A stretch of DNA of 64,000 nt from Nitrobium sp046350935 (lineage in GTDB: Bacteria > Nitrospirota > Thermodesulfovibrionia > Thermodesulfovibrionales > Dissulfurispiraceae), in the NCBI GenBank assembly GCA_046350935.1, contig JAXLZK010000022.1, forward strand, positions 1 to 64,000, given 5' to 3'. The number at the start of each line of letters is the position of its first letter. Within the stretch, counting starts at the first letter, position 1. Under the pieces are notes generated by a model, which saw nothing but the letters and a program-made list of their open reading frames with translations, was not told the origin of the DNA and did not search any database. Positions 8,134 to 16,195 of the stretch are shown one piece after another. The translations under genes and the position numbers were made by a program.

Positions 8134-9275
8134 ATGAAGCCTGTACGGATCAAAGCCATTGCAAAGAAGGAACTGCTCCAGATCCGGCGCGATCCGCTGA
8201 GCCTCGCCATGGCCTTTCTCATGCCGGTGATGCTCCTCTTCATCTTCGGCTATGCCATTTCCCTCGATGTGGACAACCTGAGGACCGTCGTGTACGATCG
8301 GGACAAGAGCGGGATGAGCAGGGAGCTGATTCGGGAAGTAAGCGCATCGGGGTACTTTACCCTTGTCGACACGATACATGCGGGAACGGCCATCGACCGG
8401 TATCTCGACTCGGGAAAGGCGCACCTCGTGCTTTCGATTCCCGAAAATTTTTCACGGGAGATACGGTCCGGAAGGACCCCCTCCCTCCAGGTGATCGTCG
8501 ATGGGAGCGACTCGAATACCGCCACCATCGCCCTCGGCTACGTGACTGCCGTAACGGAGAGATGTGCGCAGAGGGTGGGGNNNNNNNNNNGCCCCCCCCC
8601 CTGCATACCACGGGAGTCATCCAGCGGCCCCTCATCGATCCCCGTGCGCGGGTCTGGTACAACCCCGAGCTGAAGTCCCGGAATTACATCATTCCCGGGC
8701 TCATCGCGGTGATCATGGCGGTCATTGCCGCGCTCCTCACCTCTCTTACCGTAGCGAGGGAGTGGGAAAGGGGAACGATGGAGCAACTGATCTCGACGCC
8801 CGTGAAGACGCCCGAACTGATAACGGGTAAACTGATCCCTTACTTCCTCATCGGCATTGCCGACATGATCCTGTCCGTCTTTCTCGCCGTCTTCCTGTTC
8901 GGCGTCCCCCTGAAGGGGAGCGCTCTTCTCCTCCTGGCACTTTCCTCCCTGTTTCTTTTCGGCGGGCTCAGCCTCGGCATCCTCATCTCCATTGTTGCGA
9001 GGTCCCAGTTGGTGGCGAGCCAGATCGCCATGGTGGCGACCTTTCTCCCCGTCTTTCTGCTTTCGGGCTTCATGTACTCCATCTCCAATATGCCCGCGGC
9101 GCTTCAGGTAATCACCTATGCCATACCCGCCCGGTATTTCGTAACGATCCTGAAAGGGATTTTCATGAAGGGCAGCACGATTCGCCTTCTCCTGACGGAA
9201 ACGGTCCTGCTCGCTTTTTTCGGCCTGGCGGTCTTCGCCCTTGCCAACAGGAAGTTCAGGAAGAGGATCGCATAG
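8134..9275 (+). CDS. ABC-2 permease 1 (YbhS/R-like), interrupted by assembly gap
   Basis: The first part (8134-8580) encodes a cytoplasmic start, one membrane helix (about 25-43) and a periplasmic domain ending near TERCAQRVG. After ten Ns the gene continues in another frame from about 8591, with WYNPELKSRNY and five membrane helices to the stop at 9275. The frame change falls exactly at the gap, so the gene is probably intact in the organism. The adjacent paralogue (9278-10387) aligns on both sides of the gap (DGSDSNTATIA and WYNPELKSRNY here; DGTDSNTATVA and WYNPDLKSRNY there). It forms the membrane channel with permease 2. GGAGG precedes the ATG. Confidence 0.88.
8581..8590. other. Assembly gap (10 N)
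   Basis: Ten unknown bases are flanked on the left by a G-run (GGTGGGG) and on the right by GCCCCCCCCCC. The true length is unknown. The homopolymer flanks suggest that the assembly broke at contig ends. Confidence 0.99.
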
Positions 9276-9277
9276 CC

Positions 9278-10387
9278 ATGTTCGAGCGCATCAAACAGTT
9301 GGTCATGAAAGAATTTATCCAGGTGCTTCGCGACAGAAGGATGAGGGCTATCGTGTTCGCCACGCCGGTGTTGCAGCTCCTTGCTTTCGGATACGCGGTG
9401 ACCACCGACGTGAACAACATTTCCACCGCGCTCTGCGATCTCGACAAATCGTACGAGAGCAGGGAGCTTGCGCGGAGGCTGGAGGCCTCCGGGTACTTCA
9501 CTATCCGGTATGCTCCCGGTTCTCCCCGGGAGATACGGGACCTGGTGGACGGGGGAAAAGTGCTCAGCGCCCTTCAGATCGACAGGGGTTTCGGCAGAGA
9601 CCTGAAAAAGGGCATTCCCACGTCGATACAGATCATCGTGGACGGGACGGACTCGAATACCGCGACAGTGGCCATGGACTACGCGAGCAGGATTGCCCTG
9701 AAGCTTGCACGGGATCTCGTGCCCTCCGCGACGGTGACTCCGGTACGGATCGACCTGCGTACCGCGGCGTGGTATAACCCGGACCTGAAAAGCAGGAACT
9801 ACAATGTTCCGGGGGTGATTGCCATCGTGATCATGCTCACCTGCCTCCTGCTCACCTCCATGGCGGTGGTGCGGGAGAGGGAGATCGGTACCATGGAACA
9901 GCTCATGGTTACCCCCCTGCGACCCTTCGAGCTGATGCTCGGCAAGACCATTCCCTTCGCCGCTATCGGCTTCTTCGATATGTTCCTCGTGACGGTGCTG
10001 GCGGTGTTCAAGTTCTCCATTCCCTTCAAGGGCTCCCTTTTCGTCATGCCGCTCTCCACCGGCATTTATCTGCTATCGGTGCTGGGGATCGGCCTCTTCA
10101 TCTCCACCATTTCGCGGACGCAGCAACAGGCGCTCATGGCGACCTTTCTTTTCTATGTGCCGGCTGTCCTGCTCTCGGGTTTCATGTTCCCCATCGAAAA
10201 CATGCCGGCGCTCATACAGTATGCGACATATATAAACCCGCTCAGGTATTTTCTCGTGATCATCAGGGGGGTTTTTCTTAAAGGCAACGGCATGGGAATC
10301 CTCTGGCCCGAAATGGTATCGCTCCTGGTGCTGGGAGTCCTGGTGATTGCGCTCAGCTCGCTGCGCTTCAGGAAGAGGCTCGAATAG
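9278..10387 (+). CDS. ABC-2 permease 2 (YbhR-like)
   Basis: The 369-residue integral membrane subunit of the efflux pump has one N-terminal helix (about 25-45), a large periplasmic domain containing DGTDSNTATVA, and five helices in the C-terminal half with the ABC-2 feature REREIGTMEQLMVTPL. It is a paralogue of the preceding gene. The two permeases and two ATPases would form one heteromeric transporter. The gene starts two bases after the upstream stop and is the last of the operon. It faces a minus-strand cyclase gene six bases away, with no clear terminator between. Confidence 0.92.
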   Translation: MFERIKQLVMKEFIQVLRDRRMRAIVFATPVLQLLAFGYAVTTDVNNISTALCDLDKSYESRELARRLEASGYFTIRYAPGSPREIRDLVDGGKVLSALQIDRGFGRDLKKGIPTSIQIIVDGTDSNTATVAMDYASRIALKLARDLVPSATVTPVRIDLRTAAWYNPDLKSRNYNVPGVIAIVIMLTCLLLTSMAVVREREIGTMEQLMVTPLRPFELMLGKTIPFAAIGFFDMFLVTVLAVFKFSIPFKGSLFVMPLSTGIYLLSVLGIGLFISTISRTQQQALMATFLFYVPAVLLSGFMFPIENMPALIQYATYINPLRYFLVIIRGVFLKGNGMGILWPEMVSLLVLGVLVIALSSLRFRKRLE

Positions 10388-10393
10388 AGCAGA

Positions 10394-11668
10394 TCATCCC
10401 ACCGCGACCCTGTTCCGCCCTCCCTCTTTCGCCCTGTAGAGCGCGTCGTCCACTCTCTTTACAAGGGTATCGACACCGTCTTCGGCCCGCAACGCGGCGA
10501 TCCCGAAGCTGGAAGTGAGGTGCCCCACCGTGGTGAAGCAGTGCTGCTCCATCTCACTCCGCAGCCTTTCCGCCACGTTGTAAGCTGCCTCGATGTCCGT
10601 TTCGGGGGCCAGGATCATGAACTCCTCTCCTCCCCAGCGGGCAAAAACGTCCACGTTCCGTATGCTCCCCTTGACGAGGCGCACCAGGGATTTCAGCACT
10701 TCGTCCCCTGCCATGTGTCCGAACGTGTCGTTTATTCTCTTGAAGTGGTCGATATCGAACATGATGAGGGACAAGCCTGTCTTGTACCGCTGCGCCCTCT
10801 GCAGTTCGGTGGCGAGCAGGTCGTTGAACGCAAACCTGTTGTAGATCTGCGTCAGGTTGTCGGTGCTCGAGAGCTGTTTCAGCCACGTCGTCAGGTCGAT
10901 CAGCTCGGTCACGTCATGGCCGATGTAGATGAACTCCATGATCTGCTCGTTCACCCCAAGAATGGGGATGATGGTCATGTCGGCGAAATAGCTGCCTCCT
11001 TTGTTCTTCCGATGCTCCAGAATACCCTTCCACACCCTTTTTGCGAGGAGGGCGCTCTGCATACCCTTTATGAGGGCTTCCTGCGTCTTCTCCTGCAGGA
11101 TCACCCTGTGATTGCGTCCCAGCAATTCCTTCTTGCTGAAGCCGGAGGCTTTGCAGAATTCGTCGTTCACGTAGGTGATGGTGCCCTGCGCGTCCGTCTT
11201 GCAGACGATGCTGCTCTCGTCCACCGCCCTTTTGTATTCCTCCAGGAGGGCTGTTTTCTCCTGCAGTTCGCGGGCGATACCGACGGTCCGCGCCATTTCC
11301 CGCAGGGTGGTGTTCAGCAGGGACGCATTGACGGGCTTGAGCAGGTAGCGGTCGATGCCGATCTTGATGGACCGTATGAAGCACTCCGCTTCATCGTGGG
11401 CGGTGGTCACGATGACAGGGGTTTGTCTGTTGACGGACTTTATCTTCTCCGCCATTGAGAGGCCGTCCATCACCGGCATTCTGATATCCGTGATGACGAT
11501 ATCCGGAGAATGCCGCAGGAACAGTTCCAGCCCTACCTGTCCGTTTTCGGCCAGGTAGAGGGTATTCACCTCCCGCTTCAGCATTCGGGCGACCTGCTCG
11601 CGGGCAGAGGTCTCATCTTCGGTATAGAGGACCGAGAGCTCCATTCTCTTTATTCCGTTATTTTCCAT
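10394..11668 (-). CDS. Response regulator diguanylate cyclase (REC-PAS-GGDEF)
   Basis: The 424-residue protein has an N-terminal receiver domain (phosphoacceptor Asp61 in VITDIRMPVMDG; Lys111), a PAS domain (about 145-255) and a C-terminal GGDEF domain. The active site is GGEEF (346-350), with an inhibitory I-site RxxD (RNVD 337-340) five residues before it. It should make c-di-GMP under phosphorelay control with product inhibition. The frame is open further upstream, but the start at 11668 follows AGAGGGG and gives a normal REC N-terminus. It lies 37 bases after the membrane sensor gene on the same strand, so the two are probably co-transcribed. Confidence 0.93.
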   Translation of the reverse strand: MENNGIKRMELSVLYTEDETSAREQVARMLKREVNTLYLAENGQVGLELFLRHSPDIVITDIRMPVMDGLSMAEKIKSVNRQTPVIVTTAHDEAECFIRSIKIGIDRYLLKPVNASLLNTTLREMARTVGIARELQEKTALLEEYKRAVDESSIVCKTDAQGTITYVNDEFCKASGFSKKELLGRNHRVILQEKTQEALIKGMQSALLAKRVWKGILEHRKNKGGSYFADMTIIPILGVNEQIMEFIYIGHDVTELIDLTTWLKQLSSTDNLTQIYNRFAFNDLLATELQRAQRYKTGLSLIMFDIDHFKRINDTFGHMAGDEVLKSLVRLVKGSIRNVDVFARWGGEEFMILAPETDIEAAYNVAERLRSEMEQHCFTTVGHLTSSFGIAALRAEDGVDTLVKRVDDALYRAKEGGRNRVAVG

Positions 11669-11705
11669 GTATCCCCTCTCTGCAGAAAATAGTTTGTCCG
11701 CATCC

Positions 11706-13295
11706 CTAAAGCCCGGCAGCCTTCTCGTGCAGCTCCTCTTCCATGCGTTTGCGCTCCACCACGTTCGTGAAGATCTCCCCTGCGATCTCGAGGAGGGTAA
11801 TGTCCCTTTCCTCCCATTTCCTTTCCGCCCGTATCGCATCAAAGCCGAGGAACCCCGTAAGGGCGCCGTGCGAGACCAGCGGGACCATAAGGAGCGATCT
11901 GACCCCCCGGAGAGGAAAGGACTCCCGGTCGCCGGCGGCCTCGCGGGGGAGCTCTTCGACGCGGGGGATATGGAGGTTTTCAAAGCGACTGAGGGGCAGC
12001 AGGACGGGGAACGAGCCGAAGGGCACGCCTTTCAGCTTTTCGATCCGGGACTCGGCCCCTTCCGCACACCATTCATGGGTATTGTCCATGGTCCCGTCGC
12101 TGAAAAGCAGAAAGAGATAGCTCCGGTCGACGCAGGCGAACTCCCCTATCCTCCGGAGGGCGAGCGTCATCATGTCATCTATTGAGTCCGGCCCGACGTT
12201 GATGAGCTTCCGCGAGGTGTCGGCGATGCATTTTTCGAACTCCACCTGGTAGTGCAGGGTCTCCTCGGCCTGAGCCCGCTTCGCCAGACTGCGCGTGAAG
12301 GAGACGAAAATGAAGAGAAAAATTCCGCACGTGACTGCGGCAAAGGCAACGACGAGGTTTCTCTGCTGCGTGAGCCTTTCGCTGCGGATCAGGAGCTGCC
12401 TGTCCAGCGAGACGGAGACGGCATCGTACAGCCTGAAGCATTCTTTCAGTGCGTGGGTCCCGGTGGAAAAGTACTCCTCCGGCCGTATCGTGACCGAGCC
12501 GGCATTGACGAGTCTCTCGTCGAGCATCGACAAAAAGAAATATACCGCCTCGCTGCTGTCCCGCATATAGGGTTCGAGCTGTGCAGTAAGGGACGGCCTC
12601 TTCAGGAGCGCCGCGCGGATGTTGCGCTCCACTATCCCGAGAGAGGAGCGGATAAGGCCGGAATACATAACGAGCTGTGTCCGGTCCGAGGGGGAGAGGG
12701 AGGAGCGGACCGCCGCGCTGACTCCCGCCGCCCTTGTGAGGCCGAGCCTTTCGGACGCCTGGGGGAGCCTGTCGATGATGCTGTCCGTTAAATAGTACAT
12801 GACGGGCTCGCTGTCGAGGGTCAGGTTCGAGGACTCTCCTACATACGAGATCGTATCGATGATGTCCGTGATGAGGACTGTATGTACGGCAGTGCTCTCG
12901 CCCGGCCGCATCTCCGGCATCTTCCCCTTCAGGGAGCCCCATCTCCTCTTTATCGAGAGCCATCGCTCCGTTGTCCCGAGGCTGCGTCCGATCTCCCGGT
13001 CCATCGCCTCCATTTCCCGGAGGTCGTTCTCGATCTGCTGCTGCTTGATGAGGAGGTCTTCCTTGAAGGAGGCGCCGTCCGTGAGGAAAGCGCCGGCCAT
13101 TCCCCTGTGCTTCTGCATGTCCTCCAGGAGCCTCCTCAGGGACCCTGCATAGCGGATGCCCTGTCTCTCCTTTCCGGTGAAGTCGATCCACCTGTTGAGG
13201 TCGTGCAGCTGCAGATAGATCAGAACGGTGAAAGGCAGGAGAAAGAAAATGAGCAGGCCGGAAGGGCCGAGATATTTGCGCAGGTCTTTTCTCAT
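11706..13295 (-). CDS. Membrane sensor with nitrate-sensor-like region and GAF domain
   Basis: The protein has 529 residues. A first membrane helix (about 12-30) is followed by a roughly 290-residue periplasmic helical region containing KHRGMAGAFLTDG and many long helices, resembling the NIT (nitrate/nitrite-sensing) fold. A second helix (about residue 325, VVAFAAVTCGIFLFIFV) is followed by a linker and a C-terminal GAF domain. There is no kinase, GGDEF or methyl-accepting domain, so output must pass through a partner, most simply the downstream REC-GGDEF protein. The start at 13295 is uncertain; ATG 13382 is in frame with GGGAAGG upstream and would add 29 residues. The ligand is unknown. Confidence 0.75.
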   Translation of the reverse strand: MRKDLRKYLGPSGLLIFFLLPFTVLIYLQLHDLNRWIDFTGKERQGIRYAGSLRRLLEDMQKHRGMAGAFLTDGASFKEDLLIKQQQIENDLREMEAMDREIGRSLGTTERWLSIKRRWGSLKGKMPEMRPGESTAVHTVLITDIIDTISYVGESSNLTLDSEPVMYYLTDSIIDRLPQASERLGLTRAAGVSAAVRSSLSPSDRTQLVMYSGLIRSSLGIVERNIRAALLKRPSLTAQLEPYMRDSSEAVYFFLSMLDERLVNAGSVTIRPEEYFSTGTHALKECFRLYDAVSVSLDRQLLIRSERLTQQRNLVVAFAAVTCGIFLFIFVSFTRSLAKRAQAEETLHYQVEFEKCIADTSRKLINVGPDSIDDMMTLALRRIGEFACVDRSYLFLLFSDGTMDNTHEWCAEGAESRIEKLKGVPFGSFPVLLPLSRFENLHIPRVEELPREAAGDRESFPLRGVRSLLMVPLVSHGALTGFLGFDAIRAERKWEERDITLLEIAGEIFTNVVERKRMEEELHEKAAGL

Positions 13296-13487
13296 GGTTT
13301 TCACTGTTTCGGAGGCCGCAGCCGCCGGATGCAACCTCCTGTATATAATAACTGTTTGCGGCAGAGATATGATACCCGTCATTGCTCCCTTCCCTGCGGT
13401 TTTGGTATTGTAAAGAAACCAGTGCGTCTGTTCGAAAAGAAACCGGCTATGCCGCACCTGCCGCAGAGCGGCGGAAAGGAGGTTTTT

Positions 13488-13715
13488 ATGGTGGAGAAAG
13501 CAAAGGTCGAAGAGGTGATAAACAGGATACGTCCCGCATTGCAGCGGGACAGGGGAGATGTGGAGCTGGTGGAGATCACCGAGGAGAACGTGGTGAAGGT
13601 CAGGCTCAAAGGGGCCTGCGGCCATTGCCCTATGTCCATGATGACCTTGAAGGCGGGCATCGAAGCGGAGATGAAAAAAGTCATCCCGGACGTGAAATCG
13701 GTGGAATCCGTCTGA
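13488..13715 (+). CDS. Nfu-type NifU C-terminal-domain protein (copy 1)
   Basis: The 75-residue protein is a stand-alone NifU C-terminal (Nfu) domain with the CxxC pair Cys44 and Cys47 in GACGHCPMS. Such proteins bridge a [4Fe-4S] cluster between two monomers and pass it to target proteins. AAAGGAGG lies before the ATG. Its stop overlaps the start of the HD-GYP gene (TGATG), so the two are probably translationally coupled. A paralogue (74 residues, CGTCPMS) lies at 15971-16195. The coupling suggests, but does not prove, a cluster-dependent partner. Confidence 0.9.
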   Translation: MVEKAKVEEVINRIRPALQRDRGDVELVEITEENVVKVRLKGACGHCPMSMMTLKAGIEAEMKKVIPDVKSVESV

Positions 13716-14755
13716 TGAGCTCCACCCCGTCCCTTAGAACGGCAGACTCTCCTGAACTGAACAGGATCTGCGCCGCTCCGGGGGGCGGGGATGCTTCTTC
13801 TCATCCCTCCTTCGATTCGCTGGACGAAGCGCTGCTCGATGCCATTCCCCTCGCCATCGACATCGTCGACGAGGACCTGAACATCCTCTACCTCAACAAG
13901 GCGATGGCCCGGAAGGTAGGCAGTGACGCGGTGGGAAAGAAATGCTACCTGGTTTACAGGGACGACTCCTCCCAATGCCCCCGCTGCCCCATGAGGAACC
14001 ACCTGAAGATGGTCGGAAGCAACGTTGTCGAGACCGAAAGGGTCCTGGGAGGGAGGTGTTTTAAAATCACGCACCGTTCTATCCGCTTCCAGGACCGGCG
14101 GGCTATTCTCGAGATATTCGAAGATATTACCGAGATCAAGGAGGCGGAAAAGTGTCTGAAGCAGAGCTTCGAGAGGCTGCAGAGAACGCTGGAGGGAACG
14201 GTGAGCGCCCTGGCGGCCACGGTCGAGACCAGGGACCCGTATACGGCGGGGCACCAGCAGCGGGTCGCTCTTCTGGCGGGCGCGGTTGCAAAGGAAGCAG
14301 GGCTTTCCCCCCACCGGGTGAGCGGGGTGCGGGTGGCCGGAACGCTGCACGACCTGGGGAAGATCTATGTACCCGCTGAAATACTCAGCAAGCCCGGCAG
14401 ACTGACGGACGTCGAGTTCAATCTGATCAGGACGCACCCGAAGGTGGGCTACGAAATCCTGAAAAAGATCGAATTCGAATGGCCCGTCGCCGAGGTTGTC
14501 ATGCAGCATCACGAGAGGATGGACGGCACGGGGTATCCCCGCGGCCTGGCCGGCGATCAGATCCTCGTGGAAGCGAGGATCATAGCGGTGGCCGACGTGG
14601 TCGAGACCATCCACTCCCACCGTCCGTACCGGCCTGCCGTGGGGATCGACAAGGCGCTGGAGGAGATCGAGAGACACAGGGGGGCCCTGTACGACCCCGA
14701 TGCCGTGGACGCGTGCCTGCGGCTTTTCCGGGAGAAGAGCTTCACCTTTATCTGA
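13715..14755 (+). CDS. PAS-HD-GYP c-di-GMP phosphodiesterase
   Basis: The 346-residue protein has a PAS-like sensor (about 35-145) and an HD-GYP domain (about 160-346). Metal and active-site motifs are HDLGK (212-216), HPKVGYEIL and HHERMDGTGYP (265-275). It should hydrolyse c-di-GMP. The PAS region holds four cysteines (Cys77, Cys88, Cys91, Cys115), including SQCPRCP, which could bind a metal or Fe-S cluster. The ATG overlaps the nfu stop by one base, and the upstream reading frame is only a shadow. It opposes the cyclase at 10394-11668, and both may act on the same pool. Confidence 0.93.
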   Translation: MSSTPSLRTADSPELNRICAAPGGGDASSHPSFDSLDEALLDAIPLAIDIVDEDLNILYLNKAMARKVGSDAVGKKCYLVYRDDSSQCPRCPMRNHLKMVGSNVVETERVLGGRCFKITHRSIRFQDRRAILEIFEDITEIKEAEKCLKQSFERLQRTLEGTVSALAATVETRDPYTAGHQQRVALLAGAVAKEAGLSPHRVSGVRVAGTLHDLGKIYVPAEILSKPGRLTDVEFNLIRTHPKVGYEILKKIEFEWPVAEVVMQHHERMDGTGYPRGLAGDQILVEARIIAVADVVETIHSHRPYRPAVGIDKALEEIERHRGALYDPDAVDACLRLFREKSFTFI

Positions 14756-14763
14756 CGCCCCCT

Positions 14764-14788
14764 CCCCTGCGGAAAGCGGCTGCAGGGG
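14764..14788. terminator. Possible hairpin between convergent genes
   Basis: CCCCTGC (14764-14770) and GCAGGGG (14782-14788) form a 7-bp stem with an 11-base loop, between the HD-GYP stop and the convergent cupin remnant. There is no T-run, so terminator function is uncertain. Confidence 0.35.
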
Positions 14789-14796
14789 GTGCCTGC

Positions 14797-15135
14797 TCAG
14801 GACCGGAGCATCACCAGGAGCATCTTGAATTTCTTCAGGGCCTTGAGCGCGTGGGGCTGCCGGGCCGGCATAACGATCATCTCTCCGCTCCTGACGCGGT
14901 GCGGGGTCCCCGAAATGGTGATCTCCGCCTCGCCGTCGAGAAGGTACGCAAAGGCGTCGAAGGGCGCGGTATGCTCGCTCAGTCCCTGCCCCTCGTCAAA
15001 GGCGAAGAGGGTGATCGTGCCCGTATCCTTTCTCGCTATTTACCTGATCACCACGGATTGTCCCTCGTACAGGATCGAATCTGCAAGCGGGACAACCTTT
15101 ACCGTCCCCGTCTCTTCCCCTTTCTGCGTTATCAT
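14797..15135 (-). pseudogene. Cupin-domain gene with in-frame stop codon
   Basis: Read from the ATG at 15135 (preceded by GGAGGACATCCT), the frame gives 31 residues, a TAA at 15040-15042, then 80 further residues in the same frame. The second part is a clear small cupin: GTITLFAFDEGQGLSEH, DAFAYLLDGEAEITISG and SGEMIVMPARQPHALKA. The metal-site pattern (His in SEH, later PHAL) is intact, and codon usage continues smoothly across the stop. A single substitution explains the break. It may be a young pseudogene or a sequencing error; TAA makes recoding as an amino acid unlikely. Related cupins probably bind small molecules, but the function here is unknown. Confidence 0.75.
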
Positions 15136-15329
15136 AGGATGTCCTCCGCACTACCGTTGCTTGCTTCCGGGGTGTGAGCGAAGACGATGCGCCTGTCCCC
15201 CGGGCTGTTTTCAGGCGGGACCGGAGTCCCCTGCAGGTATCCCCTCCCTAAATACTACCCCATGATCCCGCACAAGACAAGGCTGCGGAGAGAGGGGCGG
15301 TGTGCCTGCTTGGAGTGTGCATATACACC

Positions 15330-15755
15330 CTACTTCCGGAAGGTCTGATGGCACTGCACGCATCCGTCGAGAAGCTTTTTGGTCAGGGAAAGCATTTTCT
15401 TCCCATCATTCCGGTGCGCACTCTCTGCCAATGCGTCGAGAGTGTTATGGAAATCCTTGTCCATCGCCACAAATTCGTTCATTCTGCCGGCGTTCTTGTG
15501 AATGACCACGGATCCCTCGCGGACTCCTTTGTGGGTCTTCTCCATGGTGCCGTGCATCGCGTGCAGCGCCTTGCCGACCCGTGCTCCGTCTCCCAGCGCC
15601 ACGGCGGAGACCACCTCGCGGAAAGTGGCGTCGAGGAGGATCATCTCTTCGAGGAGGGGGTTGGGGCCGGTATGGTCATGTCCGGCGGAAGGCAGGATCG
15701 TGAGCAGCACTCCGAGGAGGGCACTACAGAATACGGCACTCCATCTTTTTTTCAT
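15330..15755 (-). CDS. Class II (cytochrome c-prime-like) monohaem cytochrome
   Basis: The 141-residue secreted protein has a signal peptide (about 1-24) and a four-helix-bundle character. A single haem-binding CVQCH sits at 132-136, five residues from the C-terminus. C-terminal haem attachment in a helical bundle is the mark of class II cytochromes c. It should be periplasmic, with a role in electron transfer or in NO/CO binding; sequence alone cannot decide. GGAGGACCTG precedes the ATG. The gene stands alone between the cupin remnant and the nfu-amiC operon. From 15136 to 15329 nothing was recognised. Confidence 0.85.
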   Translation of the reverse strand: MKKRWSAVFCSALLGVLLTILPSAGHDHTGPNPLLEEMILLDATFREVVSAVALGDGARVGKALHAMHGTMEKTHKGVREGSVVIHKNAGRMNEFVAMDKDFHNTLDALAESAHRNDGKKMLSLTKKLLDGCVQCHQTFRK

Positions 15756-15885
15756 CAGGTCCTCCGTTTTTCCGGCTTTTCGCCGATAAGGATACTATAC
15801 CAACTTGCAAGATAATAGAATAGCTTTCCCTGACAGGTCCTGTGCATGATGAACATCATACGCCTGCCGGCGGACGCTTTTGTTC

Positions 15886-15914
15886 TTGATAAATTATAGT
15901 ATTTTCGCTATATT
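15886..15914 (+). promoter_or_regulatory. Sigma-70 promoter of the nfu-amiC operon
   Basis: TTGATA (15886-15891), a 17-base spacer and TATATT (15909-15914) lie in an AT-rich stretch about 57 bases before the ATG at 15971. Confidence 0.65.
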
Positions 15915-15970
15915 TAGAGTAAATTCGGTCTGTTTTCGCATCATGTTCAGAGGCACCGAGGGAGGCTCCC

Positions 15971-16195
15971 ATGGTAGAGAAGGAGAGAGTGGAAGAGGTT
16001 CTGAAAAAAATCAGGCCCGGCCTCGAGTCGGAGGGGGGAGATATTGAATTGTTAGAGGTAAAAGATGATATAGTATACGTGAAATTGAAAGGGGCGTGCG
16101 GCACCTGCCCCATGTCCGCCCTGACCATGAAAAACTGGGTGGAGGCGACCATGAAGAGGGAGATACCTGAGGTGAAGGCTGTTCAGGCGGCATGA
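15971..16195 (+). CDS. Nfu-type NifU C-terminal-domain protein (copy 2)
   Basis: The 74-residue Nfu domain protein has CxxC (CGTC, about 43-46) in GACGTCPMS and is closely related to the 75-residue protein at 13488. It likely carries a bridging [4Fe-4S] cluster. GGGAGG precedes the ATG. Its stop overlaps the start of the amidase gene by four bases (ATGA). The amidase itself has no obvious need for Fe-S, so the linkage may reflect operon history rather than a direct partnership. Confidence 0.9.
   Translation: MVEKERVEEVLKKIRPGLESEGGDIELLEVKDDIVYVKLKGACGTCPMSALTMKNWVEATMKREIPEVKAVQAA

Noticed and set aside
15040..15042. Recoding of the stop codon in the cupin gene
   Set aside because: The codon is TAA, not TGA or TAG, and no selenocysteine-type hairpin is evident; mutation or error is simpler.
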